From: Sinohyriopsis cumingii
Taxonomy: Eukaryota; Mollusca; Bivalvia; Unionida; Unionidae
Direction: 5' to 3'
NCBI GenBank assembly: GCA_028554795.2
Contig: CM068841.1
Coordinates: forward strand, 26,283,308-26,347,307
DNA length: 64,000 nucleotides
Numbering within the stretch: the stretch's first letter is position 1; each line of letters starts with the position of its first letter. The position numbers and the translations under genes are program-made. Below, piece by piece: positions 25,887 through 38,641 of the stretch. The notes under the pieces are model-generated. The model was not told the DNA's origin, made no database searches, and was given only the letters and a program-made list of their open reading frames with translations.

Positions 25887-26045
25887 AGGATTAAACGATC
25901 ATGGTTGCGTATTTATCGTTGTGTAAAATGTACCTAATCACTCACAAAGTAAAAAAAAAAGTCTGGAGGACTTTATGTTAATTTTGTGAATGATTAGGTA
26001 AAATGTACGCATCGATAAATACCCAGCAATGATCATTTAATCCTT
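25887..26045. repeat. Fold-back element (hairpin) 2
   Basis: The left arm (25887-25950, starting AGGATTAAACGATCAT) pairs with the right arm (25984-26045, ending ATGATCATTTAATCCT). The arms are about 62 bases with scattered mismatches. The spacer is A-rich and holds AAAGTC..GGACTTT, a small nested hairpin. Sequence differs from hairpin 1. Confidence 0.85.
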
Positions 26046-27019
26046 ATAATTCCAATTTACTTTCTTTATGTCATCAGATTAACAGGTTTCATCAGTAAAA
26101 CATTCACTTTTATGTAGATCAAAGTTGTCTTTCAGTAACCTATTAACTGCGATAGAATACATAGTCCGATCTTCGTTAGCCAAGAGTTGTCGATTCTTTA
26201 TACAGTAATATAGGGTAGAGTAGCGGGTTATGCCATTAATATATTGTCATGATCATTATTTTATTTTTACAAAATGGTTGCTGCTGTTTCAACCAGGCTA
26301 TTCCTTTTTTCCTGAAATTACGCTTGCGTTTGGCATGTGTTGTTATAGCATACGTTGTTGATACGTTCTACACATTTCGATCTTTCAAAAGCAAAATCGT
26401 GTCCATTTTTAGTGAGATCCCTTGCTTGACATATGACTGACCTTTGCTCTTCGGGAAAAGAGGTTAGTGTTGGAGTGCAAGATGTGGAATTGCATTATTC
26501 CAACTTCCAACGGTCGACTTTAATCTGGGGTTTGTACATTTTGATCAGAAATACAGGAGAGGATGGGTGGGTGCTTGTTGTTATTATTAGGGTGTAATGC
26601 GTTGATATATATAAAACTTCACATCAAATGACATGGAAACAGGGAACCAAAAGTAGTCCGAAGAAATTATCTATGTGAAAAAAAAAATTCCAGATCAGTA
26701 TCACGTGACCGTTTACATGCAATTCAATTGTAAAAACTCTGATCAATTTATAAATATTGGAATTAGTTTGAATATAATGATTTCTACAAACGTTTCCTAA
26801 ACATATTGAGAGTTTAAAAGAAAGATAACTCTTTGAGAAAAAGGGACATCATTCTGATATTTCATTTAAATCTTAGTTATACTGAAATAAAATACAAGTC
26901 TTGTGGAAATGAAGTAGTACAAGTTTTATATTGTACTTAAATTTTGATTGAATATTACTTATTCATTCGATAAAAAATAAGTTTTGTCTTTTGGAAAACG
27001 GGAAGGGATGGAGGAGAAC

Positions 27020-27041
27020 GGGAGGGAAGGGAAGGGAAGGG
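27020..27041 (+). other. G-quadruplex-forming motif
   Basis: Five GGG runs separated by one or two A bases (GGGAGGGAAGGGAAGGGAA.. pattern). This satisfies the usual G3+N1-7 rule with very short loops. Lies in a purine-rich stretch with no gene assigned. Confidence 0.75.
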
Positions 27042-27227
27042 AGAAGAGGCTGCATAGGGCTGTTTATATATACTTTTCATTGGGTGAATAAAAACAATAT
27101 CAGAAAATTCCGATCTATTTTCAAGACAAAAAGATTCGAGTGTTCCGTAAGCAATACAAGAAATTCGTCTCATTCTTTTTTGGTTTATGCTCAGTTCTAT
27201 AATAATGTACGAATTTTGCATTCGCAT

Positions 27228-27745
27228 TTAATTTAATGATAAAATCAAATGACGCCCAAAACGTATAATAAGACTTAATGATAAATCTGGAGTTTATAGT
27301 TTAATTTATCGACAAAATCAGGGGATGTCCAAAATTAATGCATGATTTGAGGAAAAATTCCAAGAACATCAGAAATTTATAAGATAGGTACGCTCTACAG
27401 ATATTTTAAGAACTTTTAAGAGCGTGACAGGTGTAAGGTGACGTGGTTTACATTTGCAGCATGCAGAATGGAGAGAATGTTGGCATTCCTCTATTTTAAT
27501 TTCACGTACGGTGGCTAAAATGTCCTTCGATATTGTTCTTACAGAAATTGTACATATTCTATATACAAATCGACATTATCCTAAATAGATAATATGATTA
27601 AAAAATAAAATAAAAATATATCCTAGCATAATTTTGACATAAAATTCGAAAGTATCCCACATGGATTATAATTTTGACGATAAAATCCAACGATATCCTA
27701 AATTTGGTATTTAACTTAACGATAAACTCTTATGGTATCCAACTA
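27228..27745 (+). repeat. Decayed ~41-bp tandem repeats
   Basis: Copies start near 27228, 27298, 27625, 27667 and 27708. Each has the order TTTAATTT.ACGATAAAATC then ATATCC.AAATT, with strong divergence and gaps between copies. Confidence 0.45.
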
Positions 27746-29238
27746 TTATTATTCTTATTGATAACAACCGAAGATACTTCAAAGGCCTCAGGACAGGGAA
27801 ACCAAGATAGCGGCCTCAATTCGAACTCCCAGAATGCATTACTGCAGATCATGTGACCTCGTAACGCAAGGTTAAGGGACACTCAAATGACACTCAGATT
27901 TTGGGTGTCCATAGGAAACGAGTCGGAAAAATAGCATGGAAGTACAAAAAATATGGGATTTAATCCGCTTTCTAACGACACCAAAGGCATCTTGTCTTCG
28001 TTGGTCGGAGGTTGAAAATGAATTCCATGCTAACATTCCCTGAACAAACAATCATTGACTTAAAACCATAATAACGTGTTTGATGATGTCTTATTTTTTA
28101 ACCAAGTTCATCCCTATAATTGCCTTATGAGCCCTTGAGTAAAGTATGGAAAAGGCATGACACCAATTATTTAATTCTTTCTTGATTCGCACTGATAATC
28201 AAGAATGAGCAGTAATGTCCATTATGTACGATCTGGAAACAGCATGAAAGTGATAAACTGCAGTTAGGATCATTTTGTAATTCCTTTTTGCTGCAGGCGA
28301 GGCAAAGTCTTGGTTTTTACATGTGTACTTGTGTTATGGTATGCATCTTTGTGAGCGAGTGAATACTTGCTTGTGATTAATACGGAGAAGCCAGAAACTG
28401 AAACCTCAGAAACATTTTAAGAGTTGGTACCTGAAATAATAAAAATGGCATCCGTGAAACATCGATTGACAGAAAAGACACACAACAAAGATTAAACAGA
28501 TTTCACATCAATTGTTTGAGAACCAGCAATGAATGCATGGATCACATTTAATAAACAAAGCAAAGTCACTGATAAAGAGGTTATTTATTAACAAGCATTT
28601 TTGTTAATGTAAATAATTTCTGAAGTTCCCATGCAAAGGTTTGGCACCAGTTTTGTAGATTTTGAATAGTGAAGTAATTTGTACTTTCACGTCGCTTTGA
28701 AGAAAAGGCCAGGTCTTGCTATATTGCTCATTTGTCTAAATAGTTTAAGTTCTGGAATATCTACAGTCTGAAAGTCAAACCTGTAGTACATTTAATTTGC
28801 GATTCTGAGGTCTTAGGTTTGATACCAGGTTCTGATAAGTTGAAGGTAAAATGAACGCCAATCCAGTGCTAGTGGTCTTCTATTAAAGTGCGTTTAATAC
28901 TACCGAGTCTACATTACACGATTATTGCCAATATGGAGAATACGTAAAAATGTTGACTCTGTTGTTACTGAATGTTAACACAAGAAACATAATATTGACA
29001 TGTTCAGTAATACACAAATTACACTGGACAACAAATTTTTACAAAAGTCATGTTACTGAAATAAAATTAGTCAATTCTTATCAATTTTTATGTGCTGAAC
29101 ACGAATATGACAGTCAAATTGCAAAATTGGCTCTAGTTTTTTTGTAATCTGCAAGAAATTAATGTTTACATAACGAAATGCATTCCAATAGTAAAAGGTC
29201 AACTGTAATAGCCTACCTATAAAAAATCAAGTCATTGA

Positions 29239-30927
29239 CTACATCTTAGATTTCTTCGCCTGTCTCTTGTACAGCTGTTCGGGAGCATCTCTGAGGAGTG
29301 TCCAGCAGTAGTCAGCCAGCATTGTAGTGGACCATTTTCCCTGGTATCTTTGTTCCATTGTTGCGATATCTTGATGAAAACGTTCGCCGTGTTCATCACT
29401 AACAATACCACAGTTGCTAGGAAAGAAATCCAAATGGGAATGAAGGAAGTGAATCTTTAGAGACATATTGCAGCCAAGTTTCTTATACTTCATCAACATG
29501 TCTTCTACTAGTTCCTTATAGTTTTCTGCCCTAACATTTCCGAGGAAGTTTGTAGAAACTAGGCGAAAAGCATTCCATGCTTGTTTCGCGTCACCTTCCA
29601 GCAAGTTGTTGAACCGGTCATCTTTGAAAAGCTCTCGAATCTGAGGACCCACAAAAACTCCCACTTTAATCTTTGCTTCGCTGAGTCGAGGGAATTTTTC
29701 ATGCAGGTATCGGAATGCTGGCAAAGTCCGGTCAATGGCTTTCACGAAGTTCTTCATCAAACCTAGTTTGATGTGAAGGGGTGGTAGCAAGATTTTCTGA
29801 GCCTCAACCAGAGCTGGGTGTTGGATATTCTTCTCTCCAATGGCTACATTCTGCCTGTGAGTCCATTCCTTCCTCATGTAGTGCATTTCCCTTGCTCGGC
29901 TATCCCACTTGCATAAGAAACACATGTATTTTGTATATCCTTGCTGCAGTCCCATTAAAAGGGCAACTACCTTCAAATCACCACAGAGGTGCCAGCTGTA
30001 CTTGTTATACTCAATGGAATTCAGTAGCTGCCTTAAGTTATCGTATGTCTCTTTCATGTGGACAGCATACGCTACTGGAATAGATGGAAGAATGTTTCCA
30101 TTGTGCAAAAGCACAGCCTTGAGACTCAGTTTCGAAGAGTCCACAAATAGTCTCCATTCTTGTGGGTCATGAGTGATTTTTAAAGCATTCATGAGGCCCT
30201 CAATATCGGAACAGAATATCAGATTACTTTCCTTTCTGAAGAAAGGCTCCAATTGCTGGTGGCGCTTTCGATATGCAGTAATTGTGACATCTTCTTCTAG
30301 AAGATTCCATTGTTGGAGTCTTGATCCTAGCAATTCTGCCTTGTTCTTTGATAAGTCCAAATCACGAATCAGGTCATTTAGTTCTTCCTGTGTTATTCTG
30401 TGTGGGGTTGATGATGCACCACAGTGAAAATCTGGATCACTGCATGCTGATGGACCAGGAGAAGAACAGGTCGACTCACCTTTGTCTTCGTCAGATGAAT
30501 CAAGAGAATATTCTGCTGGAGGTTCTGGAATAGGAAGTCCCTCACCATGTGGAACTGGTCTCAATGCAGACGGAATGTTTGGGTAGACTATTCTCGACTT
30601 CTTTCGCTTCGTTATTCCGCCGGAAAGAGGAGGAACCAAGCAGAAGTAACAGTCATTTAGGTGGTTGCTTGGCTCTCTCCACACCATTGGGACTGCAAAC
30701 GGCATTGATGACCTTTTGCAATTCAACCACTGTGAAAGCTGTGTTGTACATGTAGCACAGCATATATGCGGAGCCCAAGGCTTGTCTTGGTCACCAACCT
30801 TGCATCCGAAGTAAAGATGATATGCCTTCTTCACTTGAGAATTGATACTTTTCTTCTGGTTGGCAAATGTCACTTCCCCACAAATATAGCAAAAATTGTC
30901 CGCGGTATTAACACACTTTCGAGGCAT
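29239..30927 (-). CDS. Intact single-exon 562-residue protein of an uncharacterised multi-copy invertebrate family
   Basis: The N-terminal 80 residues carry a cysteine-pair zinc module (FCYICGEVTF ... PHICCATCTTQL), reminiscent of ZAD-like fingers. Then come AVPMVWREPSNH and a second pair (DCYFC). A proline/acidic linker follows at about residues 120-170, then a conserved C-terminal domain. That domain includes WRLFVDSSKLSLKAVLLHNG, CGDLKVVALLMGLQQGYTKY, CFLCKWDSRAREMHY and DEHGERFHQDI. I know this architecture from many near-identical invertebrate copies (cnidarians, aphids, crustaceans), annotated only as uncharacterised. Its acidic residues in FVDSSK, CGDLK and HGERF are spaced as in an RNase H-fold DDE enzyme; this is inference. 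No intron or frame break. TATA and CRE-like elements lie upstream. Could be a recent transposon or a domesticated copy; no terminal repeats found. Confidence 0.85.
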   Translation of the reverse strand: MPRKCVNTADNFCYICGEVTFANQKKSINSQVKKAYHLYFGCKVGDQDKPWAPHICCATCTTQLSQWLNCKRSSMPFAVPMVWREPSNHLNDCYFCLVPPLSGGITKRKKSRIVYPNIPSALRPVPHGEGLPIPEPPAEYSLDSSDEDKGESTCSSPGPSACSDPDFHCGASSTPHRITQEELNDLIRDLDLSKNKAELLGSRLQQWNLLEEDVTITAYRKRHQQLEPFFRKESNLIFCSDIEGLMNALKITHDPQEWRLFVDSSKLSLKAVLLHNGNILPSIPVAYAVHMKETYDNLRQLLNSIEYNKYSWHLCGDLKVVALLMGLQQGYTKYMCFLCKWDSRAREMHYMRKEWTHRQNVAIGEKNIQHPALVEAQKILLPPLHIKLGLMKNFVKAIDRTLPAFRYLHEKFPRLSEAKIKVGVFVGPQIRELFKDDRFNNLLEGDAKQAWNAFRLVSTNFLGNVRAENYKELVEDMLMKYKKLGCNMSLKIHFLHSHLDFFPSNCGIVSDEHGERFHQDIATMEQRYQGKWSTTMLADYCWTLLRDAPEQLYKRQAKKSKM

Positions 30928-31040
30928 TAGTGTTCTTTATTGTACGTAAATGGATAAAATAATAAGTTTTATGTAACAGTAGCTTGAACTGTCTCGCACA
31001 ACGTCTAAAATATTTTAAATGCTGAACCTATCTGATTGGG

Positions 31041-31049
31041 CTTTATATA
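31041..31049 (-). promoter_or_regulatory. TATA box of the 562-residue gene
   Basis: The minus strand reads TATATAAAG about 115 bases upstream of the ATG at 30927, giving a predicted start site near 31015 and a short leader. Confidence 0.5.
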
Positions 31050-31163
31050 GTACACTGCTTACGTCAGCTTCAGCAGCCGCCTGGCATTAGTATAATAGGC
31101 CTACACATGTATAGTACACTGCTGACGTCAACTTACTTCAGCAGCCGCATGGCATTAGTATTG
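31043..31163 (-). repeat. Tandem duplication upstream of the 562-residue gene
   Basis: Two copies of a ~50-base segment (31043-31091 and 31112-31163, offset about 65-70 bases). Both contain TATAGTACACTGCT, ACGTCA, TTCAGCAGCCGC and TGGCATTAGTAT. The second copy holds a perfect TGACGTCA at 31133-31140 (CRE); the first has TTACGTCA. Confidence 0.8.
31133..31140. promoter_or_regulatory. CRE-like palindrome TGACGTCA
   Basis: Perfect CREB/ATF-type octamer in the distal copy of the duplicated upstream segment, about 90 bases beyond the TATA box. Confidence 0.4.
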
Positions 31164-33238
31164 CATTGCATCAGAAAATGATGCAATCAACTGTGGATGA
31201 TGTGAGCATGATGGTATTATGCAATGTTACATCATTATTCCGGATGTTGCTGCAGTCCTACTGGAGAAATTTACACAGTGAAACATAGAAAATGAGGTAT
31301 ATGAATATCTTCAAAACGAGAGCCAATACAAATTTTTCACGGTTATATTCGTGTTCGGCACACCAAAATACTACAGATTAGGGCCTTTTCAAGTCAGTAA
31401 TGATTTCACTGTTGACCAGTGTTACCTTTCAGTACAGTGAGTGTTACCAGTGACAAATACTAGTTTTCAATCCAATTCACGTTTTTATTCATGGAAACCA
31501 CATATGAATGTCCTTAGACTCCTTAGTTTGTCACGTAAGAGGTGCATTTGCCTGAGCTGCCATGTGTAAGTGCATTTAATAATCAGGGATGGACAGACAC
31601 TCTTCCGGGTTATCCTGTGTTCTACGTATTAAAGACCGCCGAATGCATGCAGCCGAATTAAAGAGATCAGGTGGTTTACGCTCACAGAACTGGCTGGTAT
31701 GATAAAAGTACTTTGTATGAAAACCAGAAAAATACAAAATACACGAAAAATTGAAAAAACACAATCTTAATGAAGAATCTATTGGTTCAGACAAATTATT
31801 AATTACAAAAAGCAACACTTATGTACATATATGAATATAAAAATCCCTTATGAATGAGGACGTGCGCAAATTAAGAATAGTTTGTCACATGCATTCAGCA
31901 TGTTTAAAATCGTACTTTTTATATATGTTTACTAATATATATTTCACTAATTACTCGAAAGTATGAACGTGATGTATATATACACTACCAAATTCTTCTT
32001 TTGTAGTCATGTTTTTGAACATCTAAATAACAATCCAGAAGTCTTAAATTTGATATAATCAAAATACATTTCAATGACTTTTGTAAATGGTCTTGATAAA
32101 AATCAATTTATGTTGAACCATATTAGTGTGTTGATGATGTATTAAATAATTTTCAAAACAAAATGTAAATTAATTTCCACTCATAAGTACGAATACTAAA
32201 ACTTTAAATTTAGGCAATGTATATATTTTGCACATCTGGCAAAAGTTTGTTATATTTGATATCACTAGCAGTATATAAACATTTATTACATTTTCTTATC
32301 AATGTAATTGTATTCCTCTATAATAACACGGTGAATCAACTGTATTTAATATATCTGAGACAGTTCATTTCATTCCATGATTTAGCTTGACCTTTATGGA
32401 GCTTTATGCAGTGTATATATTAAGCACCAAGTGAATAACTTACGCACTGACCCTAAATAAAGCTTAATATAGAACCCTTTTTGCCACGGGATGAAATGCT
32501 TGGAATACAGTCATGATTTAATACTAATCTACATTCAATGTGTATCTTGTGATATTACACAAAACTAAAAATAGGCGACTCAATGTGTGTTTTGGAAATT
32601 GACCTTGATCAATGTCAGACACATGGGCCCAAGTCTGATTGTGCAGGACCTCCATATTGGCTCATACCCAATACAACCAAACTTGACCCGATACGAACCA
32701 ACTTTGAACCTTTATCTTTTCGACGGCCACTATTATACAGGAAGGTAAAGTCATATCGTACAAAAAAATTCAAAACACAGTTTATCTTGTAATATGATCT
32801 TGATTTTAACATTCAACTTAAACTTTTCGTCCGGATAAAAGCAGTCTATATATCTGATAGCCAAGGTGGCGCGCGTGTACTCAAAGAAAACCCGTTTCAA
32901 TTTATTTTAAATAGCATCTAATTCTATCATTTAATTTGATTAAGATTAATTCCAAATTTGTTGTTGTTAAATTTATTCTCATTTAAGATCTTTCAACATT
33001 ACTTCATAATATATTTATCTAACTGTACATCACCATAGCAACACATAATAAACAGGTTCATAAACGAATCCAGTTTATATGTCTATATATTGTTTAATTC
33101 TGAAGATAATGAGTTATTAATAGTTATCGAAATTAGGCTTCACTTATCTCTTTTTTCTCGTTGCTTATTCGTCGCTTTGTAAAATATACTTGAAAGCAAC
33201 AAACACAACAATGTGATTTAAACTAAAATATTGCCCAG
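31164..33238. other. AT-rich DNA, no gene supported
   Basis: A small hairpin TTGCATCA-GAAAA-TGATGCAA lies near 31174-31194. No exon recognised before 33239. Confidence 0.45.
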
Positions 33239-33491
33239 TCCAACAGCAATAACAAACCGATCTTGGGGACTCCTATGGAATTATGCAGCATTCGAGTACA
33301 AGATCCCGTTAGCAACAGGGAGTCAAGATTTACATACGAATTTTAAAAAATGCATAGAAGAGGAAAAGAAATTAAACATTTATGATGTGGCCTTGCAGAA
33401 CCAGTCATGTTTGCTACGGCAAGTGCCTTGGTATATGATTATGTATTCTGAAAAGAGGATTATTTACGAACATCCTCGAAAAGGTTATTAA
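33239..33491 (+). CDS. Possible terminal exon, unrecognised product
   Basis: TTGCCCAG at 33231-33238 could act as an acceptor, followed by 84 open codons ending in TAA. The product reads TAITNRSWGLLWNYAAF, then a charged middle (KKCIEEEKKLNIYDV) and QVPWYMIMYSEKRIIYEHP. Composition is protein-like rather than AT-driven, with four tryptophans and four glutamines. I do not recognise the family. No upstream exon was found, and the reading could be chance. Frame is open from 33222. Confidence 0.3.
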
Positions 33492-33907
33492 GTCAAATAA
33501 CTAAACACACATTGGGTAGCATTATATATACATATATAAGTGTACAATGATAAATTTAGATTGGGAAGAATAATAACAACAACTGTTGAAATATGATATA
33601 ACATTCAGCCAAATCCATGCCGGACAACATTATCATCCTCTGCATGCCATGATATTCTAACATGGTATGAGATATCATTGACTTGATGCGTATTTACATG
33701 CATAATTTTAGAGGTTGGAAAATGCTTATGCCCATCCTTTACTAGCGTAAAGACGAGGGGCATTTATGACGTGATATATACAAAAGCCAATCTTGTAATT
33801 ACTGTATATATCAAGAATATGTAAGACATTAGCACAGTATATGACAGACTAATATATAACGATTTACAAAGCATAGGATATCTTAAAAACGGTTCATTAC
33901 AACATTG

Positions 33908-34007
<100 letters not shown>

Positions 34008-34520
34008 CATGTCAGCTTTCCAAAATTTACATAATGTACAGTAATATAATGAACGATCAACTTATCATTAGTATCAAACATATTGTTTCTGATATTATCT
34101 GTTGCATTAAATGCATGATATATAATTGTTATTTCGTTCCGACTTATGTACAATACCTATTGCTTTCTTCATATATTTTACAACTTTATCTGATTATGCA
34201 TCATGCCTATGTAAATCGTATAACATTCTATGCTACATTTGAATATAGATCACGACTGTGTTATAATATGAATATACATCCTTTATGTCATCTCTTTACG
34301 CACATATCATGTTAATGCTTAACCTGACATCATGACCTGGCCAACAAAAAAGCTTTTTGTCAATTATTTAAGAGCGCATGATCAGTGCAGCATCTTCGTC
34401 TCTCACTTTATAGTATGACATGGCGAATTTCACAAAGTTCATGTCAATCATTTGATAATGCAAGACAAGTATATCATACTGTTTACTATATTTAAATCAT
34501 GACATGATAAAATAGTCTAC

Positions 34521-34675
34521 GTTTATGTCAATCGCTAACTTGGTAGATTATGTCAATCGCTACGTTTTTGTCAATCGCTAACTTGGTAGATTATGTCAAT
34601 CGCTACGTTTTTGTCAATCGCTAACTTGGTAGATTATGTCAATCGCTACGTTCAGGTCAATCGCTAACTTGACAG
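34521..34675 (+). repeat. 43-bp minisatellite, 3.6 copies
   Basis: Unit starts at 34521, 34564, 34607 and 34650, exactly 43 bases apart. Each unit contains two GTCAATCGCTA blocks separated by ACTTGGTAGATTAT. Copies are nearly identical, so the array is young. Confidence 0.95.
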
Positions 34676-35127
34676 TATCATGTACGCCATACTGTTCTCT
34701 ATGTGTACAGTGTGGCCATACTCACTTCATCTGATTCATACAGACCATTTAATTAACTCCCTCTTTAATGTGTTTTTCCTTATTTTTTCTACGACATGAC
34801 AGTATTAGTCAACTTGATGTCTATCATTTTACGGTACACGATACACGTACCTTGCTATTCCCTACCCTTACAACATAACATAGCAAGGTGTCATGATAAT
34901 GTATATTATATTTAATGTCAATGATATATTGTATCAAATTCTAAATATATTTATCATGTTTGCATTTAGATACCATATAAAAAGTGAATAATAATCATGT
35001 TATGAATTAATGATACATTACAAAATTTAACAGAGTGAAATGTAAGTTTGAAAATGAAAAAGGTATTCACATGTTCACAATGTTTCACAGCAGGACGCCT
35101 CATTTTACTTCAGTGACAAAAATAGAT

Positions 35128-35235
35128 CACTGACCTCTCCCCGCGGTCCGCGTTCGTTCGAGCCTCGGCTCGGCCAACGTGAGTATGTATGAAAGCTTGT
35201 CGGGGATCTTCCCGGCGCTAAACCTACAAGAACCA
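35128..35235 (+). mobile_element. SINE-like fragment
   Basis: A GC-rich island in AT-rich DNA with a box-B-like GTTCGAGCC (35156-35164), followed by GTGAGTATG and CTTGTCGGGGATCTTCCCGGCG. Box A is not clear. Possibly a third tRNA-related SINE. Confidence 0.4.
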
Positions 35236-35850
35236 AACAACCGAACTGATTTGGAAGAATATACATCACTTGCATATTTTCGTCTTTAGCACCAAAACAT
35301 GTGTTATATGTGGTATGTGCTCATGATTTTGTTCTATCTTCTCATTGTCCATTCACAGAAAACCAATCAAACCTAACTAAGAATTTATTTTTACCTTTTC
35401 ATATATGCTGCATCAAACGCATACATACTGGCTGGAATGCCATCACATTTATTCATATAGCATGATGCACCTTGCAGTGTGTTAATAACATGTATTAATA
35501 TAAAATTCATCATCATTACTCGTAATAGGAAGAACGAATCTATAATAATTCGAAACACGACACACTGCATTAATGAGCTTACAATAGTCAATACAATTTA
35601 CACTGCTGCAATCGATATACCCAAAGAAAACATGAACTTAATATAGCCATTTTAGGGTGTGGCTTTTATCTGCACATCTGATCATGTAGTTCATATCTAT
35701 AATGTTGGTTTAGAAACTAAGTTTAAATAATTGCATATTACATGACTGTTTTCGCTTTAAATGCTTCGCATAGAAGATAAAATATTATAAATATGTTGTC
35801 ATTTTCTTTCTATATTTTCTTAATTAGGTTGGAATAATCATCAGCTTTTA

Positions 35851-35878
35851 TCATCATCATCATCATCATCATCATCAA
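35851..35878. repeat. (ATC)n microsatellite
   Basis: Nine TCA units. Confidence 0.95.
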
Positions 35879-36597
35879 TATTACTATTGTAATTTCAAAA
35901 ACAAAATATGTATGATGGAACAACACTCGATAAGTACAAACTTTCTGATTTATGAAATTGCAAAAGCAACTGATTCTGAATATTTCTTCTATTGCAATAT
36001 ACCAATATTGTTTCTCCTTAACAATGACTACTTAAATATCAAATTATTTTAAATATCACTCAAACAATAATCAGTAGTTTTTAATCCAATCAATCACGAT
36101 TACAATTTTAGTCCATTGTTTTACCAGGAATTCATGAATTCAAGTTACTCTTAAATACCTTACAGTAGGAGTTCTGAAATATTTTGTGCAAATGAAACAT
36201 TATTTGCAACAAATTACAAAGTAAAAATTCAAGTTCAACTTTAACAAATGAAATTTTTCTGATCTTGATAGGTCTGTAAAAAATGCGAGCAAATTTAGCT
36301 ACATTTAGCTCTAATAAGATGCTACATAATGAAAGCTACTTTCGTAACATCATCTGCATCCAAATGTTTGCAGGTCGAAGATAGAGGCAGGTATAGTATT
36401 CTCCTATCACCTACCTCCCTCTTCCTCCACCTCCCCACCCCGGCAGTTTTGTAAATGAAAAGCTTCAGTGATATAAAAATGAACTAATCTTAGTCATTTG
36501 ATTAACTTATTTATTATTTCTAACTCAACGGTCACCAGGTTGTCCATAATACAGTCAAGTTGCTTTCGTTTCAAACACAAAGGGATGGTTTTTGTTT

Positions 36598-36885
36598 TTA
36601 TAACGCAGCGTCCATAACTGCGTCGGCAAAATGAGAATGATGTTGTTCTTCGTCTTCAACCCACTCTGAATAATTCGTTAGATTTCCGTAACTTTGGGAG
36701 TTAGATCTCTTCGAAACCATGTAAATAAGTGTAAACCGCATCTGCATTTTTCCTTTAGCAATATTAAAATCAGACCATTGAAGCAATGGCTGCAGATGAT
36801 GCATTTTGTGCCTTATATGAAGGTGCAGTCCAAGGAACCTCAACCTTCTCTGACAATGAACGTTTCCGAAAACAAACAAAGGCAA
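36598..36885 (-). CDS. Possible terminal exon, unrecognised product
   Basis: A 95-codon frame on the minus strand. The end (KRSNSQSYGNLTNYSEWVED, then EEQHHSHFADAVMDAAL) looks like a real acidic protein tail rather than translated repeat. GAAAAATGCAG near 36750 could serve as an acceptor. AATAAA on the minus strand lies at 36510-36515, about 85 bases after the stop, as expected for a last exon. No family recognised and no upstream exon found. Confidence 0.3.
   Translation of the reverse strand: MPLFVFGNVHCQRRLRFLGLHLHIRHKMHHLQPLLQWSDFNIAKGKMQMRFTLIYMVSKRSNSQSYGNLTNYSEWVEDEEQHHSHFADAVMDAAL

Positions 36886-38641
<1,756 letters not shown>

Larger units (their letters stand above)
26046..29238. 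other. AT-rich DNA with repeat remnants, no gene supported
   Basis: Contains the G-rich motif at 27020 and the decayed tandem repeats at 27228-27745. A box-B-like GGTTTGATACC lies near 28820, possibly an old SINE head. No coding exon recognised. Confidence 0.45.

Noticed and set aside
31032..31040. CCAAT box for the 562-residue gene
   Set aside because: It lies on the downstream side of the TATA box in the direction of transcription, so it is not in promoter position.
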